A stretch of 64,000 nt of DNA from Bacteroidales bacterium (GTDB taxonomy: Bacteria > Bacteroidota > Bacteroidia > Bacteroidales > JAQXIO01), in NCBI GenBank assembly GCA_029007825.1, contig JAQXIO010000034.1, forward strand, positions 1 through 64,000, in the 5' to 3' direction. Below are positions 26,678 to 36,567 of the stretch, in pieces. The stretch's first letter is position 1, and every line of letters begins with the position of its first letter. The position numbers and the translations under genes are program-made. The notes below the pieces were generated by a model. It was not told where the DNA came from. It was given only the letters and a program-made list of their open reading frames with translations, and made no database searches.

Positions 26678-27835
26678 TTAGTATGCTTTTTTGTATAAAG
26701 CAAGTAAATCTTCAACTGTTACGTCGCGGGGATTTCCCGGAGTACAAACATCGATAAATGCAGCTTGAGCCAATGCAGGGAAATCTTCCGGTTTAACATT
26801 CAATTCACTGAGCTTTTGAGGAATGCCGATTTTTATAGAAAGAGCACGAACAGCATCGACAACCGCTTTCGCAGCCTCTTCGTCATTCATTTTTGACGTA
26901 TCTATACCCATTGCCTGAGCCATTACCCGATATTTCGGAAGAGCCGCCGATGCATTGAATTCGAGTATATAAGGTAATAGAAGAGCATTCGCCACACCGT
27001 GAGGTATATTGTAGAACGCTCCTAACGGGTGAGCCATGCCATGCACGATACCCAAACCTACATTAGAGAATCCCATACCGGCAATGTATTGGGCAGTAGC
27101 CATACCATCGCGTGCTTCGATAGAAGATGGATTAGCCACTGCTTCCGGCAGATATTTGAAAATTAATTCGATTGCTTTTAATTCGAACATATCTGTCAGA
27201 GTCCATGCTCCTTTTGTTATATATCCTTCCATTGCGTGCGTCAGTGCATCCATTCCGGTTGCAGCCGTAAGACCTTTTGGCATTGACAACATCATTTCTG
27301 CATCGACAACCGCAATTACAGGAATATCTTTAGGATCCACGCAAACCATCTTTTTTACGCGTTCTTCGTCTGTGATAACGTAATTGATGGTTACTTCGGC
27401 CGCAGTACCTGCCGTTGTGGGTACTGCTATAATGGGAATTGATTTCTTTTTGGTAGGAGCTTCTCCCTCGAGAGAGACAACATCAGCAAAATCAGGATTA
27501 GCGATAATCATACCGACACCTTTAGATGTATCGATCGACGAACCGCCGCCGATTGCAATAATAAAATCGGCACCGGCAGCTTTATAAGCTTCAACACCGC
27601 CTTTTACATTCTTCACGGTTGGGTTTTGCTTCACGTCATCGTAAATAGCGTAAGGAATAGATTCTTTATCCAGAATATCCGTTACCATTTTTACAACGCC
27701 GAACTTTACAAGGTCTTTATCCGATACGATAAGAGCCTTTTTAAAACCTCTGTTTTTTATTTCCTGAGGAATAACGCTTCTCGAACCTGCCCCGAAATAG
27801 GAGGTTTCATTAAGAATAATTCTGTTTGCACTCAT
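26678..27835 (-). CDS. fucO: lactaldehyde reductase (iron-dependent alcohol dehydrogenase)
   Basis: Cytoplasmic enzyme of 385 residues that reduces L-lactaldehyde, produced by RhaD, to (S)-1,2-propanediol with NADH. It has the nucleotide-binding GGGSSID (96-102). The metal ligands match those of E. coli FucO: Asp196 and His200 (GMDALTH), His265 (VHGMAHP) and His279 (PHGVAN). Length is nearly that of the E. coli protein (382). Its place between glycosidase genes, rather than beside rhaD, indicates that the array is one functional unit. Reducing the aldehyde lets the cell re-oxidise NADH when fermenting rhamnose. Confidence 0.93.
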   Translation of the reverse strand: MSANRIILNETSYFGAGSRSVIPQEIKNRGFKKALIVSDKDLVKFGVVKMVTDILDKESIPYAIYDDVKQNPTVKNVKGGVEAYKAAGADFIIAIGGGSSIDTSKGVGMIIANPDFADVVSLEGEAPTKKKSIPIIAVPTTAGTAAEVTINYVITDEERVKKMVCVDPKDIPVIAVVDAEMMLSMPKGLTAATGMDALTHAMEGYITKGAWTLTDMFELKAIELIFKYLPEAVANPSSIEARDGMATAQYIAGMGFSNVGLGIVHGMAHPLGAFYNIPHGVANALLLPYILEFNASAALPKYRVMAQAMGIDTSKMNDEEAAKAVVDAVRALSIKIGIPQKLSELNVKPEDFPALAQAAFIDVCTPGNPRDVTVEDLLALYKKAY

Positions 27836-27861
27836 AGTTGTTATTATTTAAGAGTTTTATT

Positions 27862-30246
27862 TTATCTCTCCGGAATAATGTTTTTACCTTCTTTCAGAGA
27901 GAGCTTTTTTCCGTTAAATTCAAAATAACCCGATGTCCCTTGCGGCAATATGACAGAACCGCTTAATTTATGAGAATCGTTCTTGAAATCTACTTCGATA
28001 TTTCCGTTTGGATGGGGAACGACACCTTTGACTATCTTCAGATTGCCCGGATGAGGAGCGATACGGATTGTTTTAAATCCGGGAGATGCCGGTTCGATTC
28101 CGCATACGGTGGCTAATAAGTCGTAATTAGGGCTGGCACTCCACGCATGGCAATCCGAACGGGTAGGTTCCGGCTTTTCTGCAAAAGTGCTAAGACCTAT
28201 ATTAAGCATCTCTTTCCACGGGTCGAGCATCTCGATATAGCGATCGGCCAATCCTACTTTTTTCAATGCCCGGTGAAGATAGAAACGGTAATAGAATGTA
28301 GCCTGAATCAACGATTTGTCAGAAACAAGACGCTCGAAAATTTCCTTCTGTTTTTTTGCCGGAATTGCATCCGATAGGATACCCATTATATTCGTGTGCT
28401 GGCTAAAACTGGTCTTATTCAGATCGTCTACCAACAAACCTTTATTTTCGTCATAACAATGTTTCCATACGGATTTTCGAAGAGAGTCGCGTATCTTTTC
28501 GTATTTTGCAGCCTCATCTTTTTCACCGAAAACTTTGAATAATTCTATTGCATCACCTAAAGCATAAGCCATTTGTAACGAAATAAGAGCTGAACCTCCG
28601 TCGATTCCTCCCGGAGGAACTCCACCCAGAGGTTTTTCGGAATTCCATGGCCACTGGTCAGGCCAATCCGAAAAGTTCCAGTGAGGCATTTTACCCAGTA
28701 TACCCGTAGCAGGGTCGATTTTATCTGAATACCAACTAAGAACTGTTTTAATCCCCGGTATCATAGATTGAATAAGTTCATCGTCACTGCGGTGCATCCA
28801 ATAGTCATGCACCATATTGATCCAATAAAGAGAAAAGGGCGGTATAAACTGGTCATAACGGGCAGGATAACGGCTTCTGGTGATTCCTTCCGGAGTACGG
28901 GACCAGTCGAATATTTTTAAAGCCTTTCTTGCCAGCCTGTCATCTCCGCTTACATATAAGGAAATCAAAGCCTGAATACGTGTATCGCCTATATACTGTA
29001 ATTGCTCGTAATAAGGACAATCATAGTAAGTCTCATTTGCACATAAGCGTGCGGTTCGCCAACCGACTTCCCATATCTGGTCCAGGCTGGAATCATCGCT
29101 TGTAAAACTTCCATTTTCTTTAAAAGGATAACCTGTGAATTTTCCACTTAAAGAATTTATCGTTACAGGTTCATTTTCCGTAATAATTTCCATTTCCAGA
29201 TAGCGGTAGGTTCGGTACCAAAGAGGGCGGTACATTCGGTCATTCCCTCCTTCCGGATAAAAAATATCACAGTTTCCGATTAACTCTTTACCCTCTATTT
29301 CATTCCGGTTCCCCTTTGTGTTGTTTTTATCTACCAACGCTTCAGCATAAGATAATTTTATGCTACTTCCTTTTCCTCCGCTAACGAATAATTCCGGATA
29401 AGCCGTTGTTAAATGGCCTTGATCGAAAAGAATAGTAACTTTACTGTTCGCCGGAACTGTGAAATTCCTTTCCCCTTTCAGAAAAGCTTCGGTTATTTCA
29501 GCACCCGAACTCCTCCGGATAGAAGATAATTTTATTTCGGATTCTTCCATAAAAGGAATATCCCTCGGTATAAGTGTCCACGTATATTCTGTACCGTTTC
29601 CGTAAGGTTGTCCGTTTCGGATTTCTTTTGCTGGTTGCCAATCTTTATCATTGAATGAAAGGCTGTTCCAACCCCACGGATAGAGTGAGCCGTCGATGTT
29701 TTCTCCCGGCCCCACATCCTGTCTTTGTTGCAGATTAGGACTGTAAGATAGGTCCGTATAAACCTTCCATGATGAGTTGGTATTTACAATTTCCTCGGCA
29801 GGAGAATTGCCTTGTACGATGAAACCTGTATGCAAAGATATTTGAGCCCCGGGGCTCCACTCTCCGCAATGCCATACGGAGGCAGCTAAAAGATTGGTAC
29901 CTGCTGTTAAAAAAGGAGCAATATCGATCGTTTCATAATACCAGTGTTCCAGATTGCCCCGTGAAGGTCCTATACAAACCAGTTCTCCGTTAACGAATAG
30001 CTGATACCGTTGATCTCCCGAAACATTTATGACAAAACTTTGAGGCTGTGACACTAATCCGAAGGTTTTCCTGAAATGATGTACCCCATAATCATACATA
30101 GAACCGTCATTATGGGTAATCCATTTAGCCTTCCAGTTATTATGGATGGTTTCAGGTGAAGGAACCGCCTCTTTCACTTGTGCGTTCAATGTAACGGAAC
30201 AAATTAGACAAATTAAGATGAATAATATGAACTTATTTTTTTTCAT
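27862..30246 (-). CDS. GH78-type alpha-L-rhamnosidase (paralogue of the 22950 protein)
   Basis: Secreted 794-residue protein with a signal peptide ending at about residue 22 (LNAQ). An N-terminal beta domain (LFVNGELVCIGPSRGNLEHW) is followed by the (alpha/alpha)6 barrel. The general-acid motif is DCPYYEQLQYIGD, with Glu414 aligning to the catalytic Glu of GH78. Near residue 715 it has RSDCHAWSASP. The C-terminal domain contains GFKTIRIAPHPG. It is clearly a duplicate of the gene at 22950-25310, with GH43 and fucO lying between the copies. Differences in the active-site surroundings may mean different linkages; this is inference. Confidence 0.87.
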   Translation of the reverse strand: MKKNKFILFILICLICSVTLNAQVKEAVPSPETIHNNWKAKWITHNDGSMYDYGVHHFRKTFGLVSQPQSFVINVSGDQRYQLFVNGELVCIGPSRGNLEHWYYETIDIAPFLTAGTNLLAASVWHCGEWSPGAQISLHTGFIVQGNSPAEEIVNTNSSWKVYTDLSYSPNLQQRQDVGPGENIDGSLYPWGWNSLSFNDKDWQPAKEIRNGQPYGNGTEYTWTLIPRDIPFMEESEIKLSSIRRSSGAEITEAFLKGERNFTVPANSKVTILFDQGHLTTAYPELFVSGGKGSSIKLSYAEALVDKNNTKGNRNEIEGKELIGNCDIFYPEGGNDRMYRPLWYRTYRYLEMEIITENEPVTINSLSGKFTGYPFKENGSFTSDDSSLDQIWEVGWRTARLCANETYYDCPYYEQLQYIGDTRIQALISLYVSGDDRLARKALKIFDWSRTPEGITRSRYPARYDQFIPPFSLYWINMVHDYWMHRSDDELIQSMIPGIKTVLSWYSDKIDPATGILGKMPHWNFSDWPDQWPWNSEKPLGGVPPGGIDGGSALISLQMAYALGDAIELFKVFGEKDEAAKYEKIRDSLRKSVWKHCYDENKGLLVDDLNKTSFSQHTNIMGILSDAIPAKKQKEIFERLVSDKSLIQATFYYRFYLHRALKKVGLADRYIEMLDPWKEMLNIGLSTFAEKPEPTRSDCHAWSASPNYDLLATVCGIEPASPGFKTIRIAPHPGNLKIVKGVVPHPNGNIEVDFKNDSHKLSGSVILPQGTSGYFEFNGKKLSLKEGKNIIPER

Positions 30247-30264
30247 ATGAGATATGCACTCTTT

Positions 30265-32394
30265 TTATTTATAAAGAACTTCATAATAAGAATTCGCTTT
30301 GTCTAATTTGAGGGTATATTCATTATTATCCCCCTTAATAAGCGTTCCCTGATTGACTTTAGGTGTACGTTTGGATTTGAATTTCAGGATTCCTCCTGTA
30401 TTTGCAGTTGTCGTAACACCGATTTTTTTAGTGTTCATTTCTACCGAAATAACACCTTCCGGTGTCGGTACGGTACCTTTCATCCATTTTAGACCGCCTA
30501 AATTAGGTTCGATAATATATTCTTTATAACCGGATGCGGTCGGATAAACTCCCAGGAAATATCTTCCGAAAAGATATACAGGATTAGCACCCCAGGCATG
30601 ACATAAACTTTTGCCGAAAGGACGCCCGTACATTTCGTAATGTTTGTCTTCCGGTGCAGTTGGATCAAAAGCTTCCCAGAAGGTTGTGGCACCACGTTCA
30701 AGCATGCCGCCCCAGTAATCTTTAACGAATTTGAGAACCTTGGCCTGCTCGCCTATTTCACAAAGAGCTGCTAATTCATAGAACTTCATATAAGGAGTAG
30801 TAATTTGAAGAATACTGTCATTCAATATAACCGATTCTTTTATCTCCTGCTTTTTAGTTTGGTCTACCATATTGAACAGTATAGCGAACATATTGGTATA
30901 GCGAGTTGCATAATCTGTTAGCTTACCATCGATTCTGCTGTGCAAGAAAGCTTTTTTATCATCAGACCAGAATATTCGGTTGAACTCTTTTTTCTTGCTG
31001 TCATAAAGTTTTTGCATTTTTTCTTTTGTTGCATGATCCTGTGCTATCTCAGCACACTCCATCATTGCTTTAAGGCTTTGAATAAGAAGTAATTGCTCGA
31101 AAGAAACTTCCCCCTCCTTGTCTATCGGCGCCCAGTCTATAAAAACCCAGTCGCCGGGCAATCCTTCAGCCAATCCGTTTTCATTTAAACGGTTGAGGCA
31201 AAAATTCATTGTTCCCAGCATACGGGGATAAATCTGTTTAATGAAAGAGGCGTCGCCCGTATAAAGATAATGATAATAAATACCGATCATCCAATAGAAC
31301 GAATAATCTAAAATCGTATTGATATGTGTTGTTACAGGATCGTGTCCGCGTAAGCCCCACAACGTTCTGGTATTTACGTCTTCGTCGAAGAAAGTATAAA
31401 AGTTCATCAGATAACTTTGTAACGCATCTCCGCTCCATACCCAACGGTCTCTTTTTATCCCGTCTATATGGCACTCCCTCGTTGCTAAATGGAAGGTGTA
31501 CATCGAAGTATTGTAAATATCGTTGATTAAAGGATCGGAACAACTGAATGTCCCTTTGTATTCTACAGGAAGATATTCATATAAAGCGGATATCTTGTCG
31601 AAAGAAACAGACGGATCCTTTACGACCAGAATGTAACGGAATGCTTTGGTGGGTAGAGTGTCGTTCTTTGCTACCGGGTTATTTACCGTAATGATATCGT
31701 ACGTTTCCGCCAGCTTTTTGGCTAAAGCCTCTTCTTTACTCTCACCATAGTATAATTGAACTTGTCCTGATCCTTTTAAACCGTTTAATACAGGAAAAGC
31801 AAAAGTGTTTTTTCCGAAATCTATAAGAACTCCATCACCCTCGTTTTTTACGGTTTGCGCTTCAATAGGAGTTGTAGCCAGTTTGTATGTTGAAGGAGGC
31901 AAAGAAGGTTCTGTAAAGATCCAGGAGGAGGCGGAAACATCATCATTATTCCTCGAGTTAGCGATCCAAGTATTATCGGAAACATAAGATTTGCTTTTGA
32001 ATAGAATAGAAGGTACAGTTTGGTAATTTTCTACACAAACGGACAATTCGTAATCTCCTGCCGGTAACTCGAAATTCTGAGGATCGTAATCATAAAAAAT
32101 TCCATGTTTATTTGTCTGGATATAATATTTCCCATCTACCCAGATGGAAGCATTCTCCGGTTTATCTAATGAAATTTGCTTTTTGAAAACAACAATACCA
32201 TAAGCTGGGTCCAATCGCCACATGGTTGGGTAAGCCTGGTTTCTCTCCGTCCGTTTGAGAGACAGCTCTTTACATAACCAGATATCGAAATCTCCCGGAT
32301 AATAAATCCATTTAGCCTGCTGTTCGGCATTTACCTTAAAAGAAAGAGTACAAATAATTGCGACTAAAAATATCAAATATCGTTTCATATTCAT
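30265..32394 (-). CDS. GH78 alpha-L-rhamnosidase with Asp in the general-acid position
   Basis: Secreted 709-residue protein with signal peptide at about 1-23. A beta-sandwich N-terminal half is followed by an (alpha/alpha)6 barrel from about 290. The GH78 signature reads ECHIDGIKRDRWVWSGD, so Asp316 takes the place of the usual catalytic Glu in DERLGW. This variant seems characteristic of a Bacteroidota subgroup and need not mean loss of activity. Further motifs are TTFWEAFDP and LCHAWGANP, corresponding to the general-base and sugar-contact regions, and a typical C-terminal GYKEYIIEPN. It starts five bases after the stop of the 32400 gene, so the two are tightly coupled. Confidence 0.85.
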   Translation of the reverse strand: MNMKRYLIFLVAIICTLSFKVNAEQQAKWIYYPGDFDIWLCKELSLKRTERNQAYPTMWRLDPAYGIVVFKKQISLDKPENASIWVDGKYYIQTNKHGIFYDYDPQNFELPAGDYELSVCVENYQTVPSILFKSKSYVSDNTWIANSRNNDDVSASSWIFTEPSLPPSTYKLATTPIEAQTVKNEGDGVLIDFGKNTFAFPVLNGLKGSGQVQLYYGESKEEALAKKLAETYDIITVNNPVAKNDTLPTKAFRYILVVKDPSVSFDKISALYEYLPVEYKGTFSCSDPLINDIYNTSMYTFHLATRECHIDGIKRDRWVWSGDALQSYLMNFYTFFDEDVNTRTLWGLRGHDPVTTHINTILDYSFYWMIGIYYHYLYTGDASFIKQIYPRMLGTMNFCLNRLNENGLAEGLPGDWVFIDWAPIDKEGEVSFEQLLLIQSLKAMMECAEIAQDHATKEKMQKLYDSKKKEFNRIFWSDDKKAFLHSRIDGKLTDYATRYTNMFAILFNMVDQTKKQEIKESVILNDSILQITTPYMKFYELAALCEIGEQAKVLKFVKDYWGGMLERGATTFWEAFDPTAPEDKHYEMYGRPFGKSLCHAWGANPVYLFGRYFLGVYPTASGYKEYIIEPNLGGLKWMKGTVPTPEGVISVEMNTKKIGVTTTANTGGILKFKSKRTPKVNQGTLIKGDNNEYTLKLDKANSYYEVLYK

Positions 32395-32399
32395 TTTAT

Positions 32400-34625
32400 T
32401 TATTTTCCCTTGATAATATAAGTACCGGCGGGTAGTAACATACGCTTTTTGTTTATTTTTCCGTTATAGCCTTCTACGGAAGAGAAACTGTGACCTGTAG
32501 GAGGGAAAACTTCCGCCTCTGTTCCCTGGGGCACCGTTAAGTTTATGGTTATTCCTCTTTTTGCTTTTTTATAACTGAACTGAATTGCACCGTAATGCGT
32601 ATCGAAAGAAGTACTCAGTTCCGTAAGTTTTCCCGGTTGAGGTTGTACCTTGAACCGCTTGAATCCTGCTTCGATAGGGGAAATCCCGCATACATATTGT
32701 GATAGAAGTGTCAGTCCGCCTCCACTCCAGGCATGGTTGATTGTGCCTCCGCCATAACCTTCGTTACCGATACCCCAACCTTCCCATAAAGTTGTCTGTT
32801 CAGCGTCGGTCATCTTTTTGAATCTTTTTTTCATACGGTCCAAAGCCTGCTGTTCATACCCCATCTTGAAAAGTGATTCCAATACGTATTTTTCCATGTA
32901 AGGACTGGCATGATATTCTTTTAGCAGAATTTTGGATATCTGCGGATATACATCTTTTGGTGCCAGACCCGAGAGAACAGCCATTGCCTGCGTACGGTCG
33001 TCGGTCTTTCCCGTATATTTGGGTGAACGGTATTCTTTTCCATTCCAGTATTTTTTATGGAAAGCTTTTTTCAGCCTCTCCATTTTCTCCCGGATCATAT
33101 ATTCGTCGTCAAGAACCTCTGTTATACCTGAAAATTCCAGTTCTCCCTGCAATGCGAGATAATACCAGCATTGAGCCAATGCTTCTTTGTCGATGTTTTC
33201 GCCCCAGTCGCCCCAGTACCAGTCTCCGCTGCGGGGAATCACCAGACCATTGCGGTCTGTTTTCCATACATCGTGCAAAAGAACCTTTAAACGGTCATAG
33301 ATAAGAGGAATAAAGGAAGAATCGCCGCTATATAGATACTGAGTATAGAATCCGTAATGGCCTACCGATGCCAACATTTGCAATGGCAGCTCTTTATTCC
33401 AGTTTCCTGCCGGACAAGGCGAGAAAATAGAACCGTCCGGCCGTTGCCAATTCATCAACTCCAAAATACCTTTTCTTGCCAAAGCATGACTCTTCGTATC
33501 GAGTGCATAAAAAGCTTCACCCAGCTCATTAACCTCATCACCCCACCATTGTGCACGTTCACGGTCGGGGCAGTCCATATAATTGTCACGCATGGTAATG
33601 TATAGTGTACGTGCAGCTTTTTTCCAAAGCTCATTGTAAAAAGGATCGTTACAACTGAAAGAGCCGGTAAATTCTGTGTTATAACCTGTCTCTCTGTATT
33701 TAAGTTCCAAAACTTCGACACTCTCCGGTATGATGTAACACATTTCATGTCCGTTTATCCATCCGAAACTCTCATATTCCTGAATTCCCTCTTTTGTGAC
33801 ATATTCAGCGCGGACGTTTAATTCGGAGCCTCCGTTATAGTTATCCGTCTGCATTTTAATTAAAAGACCTTCAGGAGCCTTTACTTTCAGATAAGGAGTT
33901 ACTTGGGCATTATAGGGTAGAGTACAATATAGTGTATCGCCGGATTTTCGGGTTGCAGTATACGGTTTTAAGCCATAGTCCTTAAATAAAGGAATAGGTC
34001 TTTTTATCAATTTATGAAAAGGTGCATCACCCTCTTTGCCTATTTCTGTAGCAGTTTGAAAATGGATATCCGAAGAACTTAAATACCAGCCTTCTTTTTC
34101 TAAACGGGCATCGAAGCGGATATTTGATTCAGGCAGTCTGTAATTGGGGTGGGGGGCGTTTGTATTGTCGTATGCCTTGTTAACCTCAGCCTCCCAGGTA
34201 TTGTTTGAGACAAGGTTTATTTTAGGACAGTCGAAGAATAAAGCAGCCTGTCCGCTGTTTTTATGTGAGAAACCTTCTTTGCCGAAATGCCACAGCAAAA
34301 TAGCAATCGTATTTTCTCCTTGTTTTAAAAAAGGTGCGAGGTCTACTTCATCGATATAAGTATCTGTTGGCGAAGGTCCTCTTTTTAATCCTCCTTCAAA
34401 AACGGCGAGGTCGTTATTGATCCACATCCAGTATTTAGTATCGGCTGCTATCCGGGCAATGGCCTCTTGAGGAACATTGTTGAGCGAAAAATCCTTTCGG
34501 AAGCACAGCCATGTATTAGACGCATTTTGATTGTCATTAGCTGTAATCCATGAAGCTTCCGGAGCTGCTATTACCTGAAATGCAAAAAAATAGAAGAATA
34601 GGAAAGTTAGAAATACGTTTTTCAT
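32400..34625 (-). CDS. GH78 alpha-L-rhamnosidase
   Basis: Secreted 741-residue enzyme with signal peptide at about 1-20 (VIAAP). The N-terminal domain carries FEGGLKRGPSPTDTY, a counterpart of the GPSRG loop in the two paralogues. The general-acid motif is DCPDRERAQWWGD, with Glu356 aligned to the GH78 acid. The general-base region appears as TLWEGWG followed by TINHAWSGG, close to canonical GH78. The C-terminus has GFKRFKVQPQPG. It is the first glycosidase after rhaD and is separated from rhaD by a 71-base gap that holds a hairpin. It may therefore be expressed at a different level from the catabolic genes. Confidence 0.87.
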   Translation of the reverse strand: MKNVFLTFLFFYFFAFQVIAAPEASWITANDNQNASNTWLCFRKDFSLNNVPQEAIARIAADTKYWMWINNDLAVFEGGLKRGPSPTDTYIDEVDLAPFLKQGENTIAILLWHFGKEGFSHKNSGQAALFFDCPKINLVSNNTWEAEVNKAYDNTNAPHPNYRLPESNIRFDARLEKEGWYLSSSDIHFQTATEIGKEGDAPFHKLIKRPIPLFKDYGLKPYTATRKSGDTLYCTLPYNAQVTPYLKVKAPEGLLIKMQTDNYNGGSELNVRAEYVTKEGIQEYESFGWINGHEMCYIIPESVEVLELKYRETGYNTEFTGSFSCNDPFYNELWKKAARTLYITMRDNYMDCPDRERAQWWGDEVNELGEAFYALDTKSHALARKGILELMNWQRPDGSIFSPCPAGNWNKELPLQMLASVGHYGFYTQYLYSGDSSFIPLIYDRLKVLLHDVWKTDRNGLVIPRSGDWYWGDWGENIDKEALAQCWYYLALQGELEFSGITEVLDDEYMIREKMERLKKAFHKKYWNGKEYRSPKYTGKTDDRTQAMAVLSGLAPKDVYPQISKILLKEYHASPYMEKYVLESLFKMGYEQQALDRMKKRFKKMTDAEQTTLWEGWGIGNEGYGGGTINHAWSGGGLTLLSQYVCGISPIEAGFKRFKVQPQPGKLTELSTSFDTHYGAIQFSYKKAKRGITINLTVPQGTEAEVFPPTGHSFSSVEGYNGKINKKRMLLPAGTYIIKGK

Positions 34626-34644
34626 GTCGTTTTTTAAGGATTAA

Positions 34645-34677
34645 AACCCATGTCAGCACTCTTTGCCGACATGGGTT
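34645..34677 (-). terminator. intra-operon hairpin between rhaD and the first rhamnosidase
   Basis: A perfect 10-bp stem (AACCCATGTC 34645-34654 with 34668-34677) and a 13-base loop. On the minus strand it is followed by TTTTAAT. It lies 20 bases after the rhaD stop. It could be a partial terminator or an RNA-processing/stability element at the border between catabolic and glycosidase genes. Confidence 0.65.
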
Positions 34678-34696
34678 AAATATAAAAATTGATTAT

Positions 34697-35500
34697 TTAA
34701 GCGATCTTGAAGGCAATTTTTAAAACGTCTCTTTCTCCTTTTTTCAAGCCCATGGGAGACTCTCCTGCGCTTTTGCAGAGAAGATAAAGAATTGCCGATT
34801 TATTAAGAGTGTCGATTACGTCGAATGTTTCGATCATATCTTTTCCGATAGCCAGACATCCGTGTTTTGGCCATACTACAACGTCATGAGATTGAAGACT
34901 GTCGACGGTAAGTTTTGCAATATCGTCGGTGCCAGGTACTTCGTAAGGTATTAAACCTACCCCTTTTGGAACAACGATATATGTTTCCGGATGCATACCC
35001 CATAAAGCCTCGTTCATGTCAGCCTCTTTACTTAAGGAAGGAAGCAAAGACATAGCAACTATTTCATTCGGATGGGTATGAATTAACACTTTGTCCGTTC
35101 CGCCTCTTTTTACCATTTCCTGATGTACGCTTAAGTGAGTAGGCAATTCCGAAGTAGGAATAACAGTCTCGCCTTCTGACACGATAGAATAAGTTTTTCC
35201 GTCTTCATGTACAACTACGATAGAGCAATTTCCCCAGATGTCACGTGCGACTTCTCTCATTCTTTTACCTGTACCGGTAATGAAAAAGATATTATTTGCC
35301 AGTGATGGTAATGTAATGGAAAGTTGTTTGGTCGGATAAGAAGAAAGATTTTCTACTCTTCCTTTGGCTATGTCTGTAATATTGATTGATATATTACCGG
35401 CATTACGTTCTGCCCATCCTTTTTCCCAGAGATAACCTGCTACCTCACTCACCTTATCGGTGACTTTTTTCAATTCTTTGTTTGCAAAAACAGTGTTCAT
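34697..35500 (-). CDS. rhaD: rhamnulose-1-phosphate aldolase
   Basis: Cytoplasmic class II aldolase of 267 residues that splits L-rhamnulose 1-phosphate into dihydroxyacetone phosphate and L-lactaldehyde. Zinc ligands are visible at His141 and His143 (IHTHPNE) and His213 (PKHGCLA), matching His141/143/212 of E. coli RhaD. Glu118 (PTSELPTH) corresponds to the catalytic Glu117. The phosphate-binding region NAGNISIN is near residue 33. It lies 17 bases after rhaT. The lactaldehyde product is handled by FucO in the same array. Confidence 0.96.
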   Translation of the reverse strand: MNTVFANKELKKVTDKVSEVAGYLWEKGWAERNAGNISINITDIAKGRVENLSSYPTKQLSITLPSLANNIFFITGTGKRMREVARDIWGNCSIVVVHEDGKTYSIVSEGETVIPTSELPTHLSVHQEMVKRGGTDKVLIHTHPNEIVAMSLLPSLSKEADMNEALWGMHPETYIVVPKGVGLIPYEVPGTDDIAKLTVDSLQSHDVVVWPKHGCLAIGKDMIETFDVIDTLNKSAILYLLCKSAGESPMGLKKGERDVLKIAFKIA

Positions 35501-35517
35501 AATAATTGTTTGTATTT

Positions 35518-36561
35518 TTAATAATACGATTTTACGATATTAGGCCCTATACCGATAATGATGGCCGAAAGAATCAGTATTCCGATGCCTGCAAATACAA
35601 AGGTAAGGGTTTTGCGGCTTGCACCTTTCCATTCTCCGTTGAAAAATCCCCATGCAGTACTGAAAACGATGGTAAGAGACATTAAGATTGCCCAGGCCGT
35701 ATATTCAAGGTCGCCCATACGGCTTTTTCCCATTTCAAGAAACATCATCTGGAAGTACCATAAAGACCCTCCTATAATGAGGAATATCCAGTTTCGTAAT
35801 ACAGGGGTATTGGTAGTTTTGACCCAATCGCCCAAGGTGTGATTTTGAACGCTTTTTACTAAGCAATAGACAAGATTAACAAGTAATCCGCCTAAAAGGA
35901 CTATGCATAAACCTGCGTTTCCTTGATAAAGAGGTTCGGCTCCATTACGAACCGCAGCTTCGGCAATAGGTTTGGCCGCTGCAAGACCAAAGCTGAAACA
36001 AGCGCTCATCAAACCGGATACAACCGCTACGATAAGTCCTAATTTCAGATTGAAATCACTGTCTCCTTTCGGTTCATTACCTTTGGAAATATCTTTGTCT
36101 TTGTTAATTCCCGCCATTCCCATAAAGGCAATACCGACAATGGATACCAGAACGCCGAAAAGGGAAACGATGTTCTCGGGAGTGCTGATAATAGCTCCGA
36201 TACCTCCCTGATAGATCGGAGGAACCAATGTGCCGAAGACGGATATAATACCGTTTGCTATAGCGATTCCCAAAGAAACCCCTAAATAGCGGAGGGTCAT
36301 TCCGTATGTCAATCCTCCGACTCCCCACAGAGCGCCGAAGATAAACGGCCATACAAAATCACTGCTTTCCAAAGAACCGTACACTCCGAAAAGGTCGGGA
36401 ACCGTTGCAAATGCAACGAGGAAAGGAACGATAAGCCACGAGAAGATACCGGCCATAAGCCAGTATACCTCCCATGCTATGTTCTTTGTTTTGCTGATGG
36501 GAACGTAAAAGCTGGCGGCGCTGAACGATCCAAGAGCAATAAGTAAGATACCTCCTAACAT
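35518..36561 (-). CDS. rhaT: L-rhamnose/H+ symporter
   Basis: Inner-membrane transporter of 347 residues in the drug/metabolite transporter superfamily. It has about ten hydrophobic helices from GGILLIALGSFSAASFYVPI at the N-terminus to AGIGILILSAIIIGIG at the end. Motifs such as FGALWGVGGLTYGMTLRYLG are typical of RhaT. It imports rhamnose released by the rhamnosidases. It sits six bases after the isomerase gene and 17 before rhaD. The presence of a monosaccharide importer, rather than only SusCD, indicates that rhamnose is freed outside the inner membrane. Confidence 0.95.
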   Translation of the reverse strand: MLGGILLIALGSFSAASFYVPISKTKNIAWEVYWLMAGIFSWLIVPFLVAFATVPDLFGVYGSLESSDFVWPFIFGALWGVGGLTYGMTLRYLGVSLGIAIANGIISVFGTLVPPIYQGGIGAIISTPENIVSLFGVLVSIVGIAFMGMAGINKDKDISKGNEPKGDSDFNLKLGLIVAVVSGLMSACFSFGLAAAKPIAEAAVRNGAEPLYQGNAGLCIVLLGGLLVNLVYCLVKSVQNHTLGDWVKTTNTPVLRNWIFLIIGGSLWYFQMMFLEMGKSRMGDLEYTAWAILMSLTIVFSTAWGFFNGEWKGASRKTLTFVFAGIGILILSAIIIGIGPNIVKSYY

Positions 36562-36567
36562 AAATAA

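Noticed and set aside
27036..27587. Two plus-strand frames opposite fucO
   Set aside because: fucO has all metal ligands; the opposite frames have no recognisable content.
32873..33304. 143-residue plus-strand frame opposite a GH78 gene
   Set aside because: Lies entirely antisense inside a well-supported rhamnosidase; composition is typical of a mirror frame and no family was recognised.
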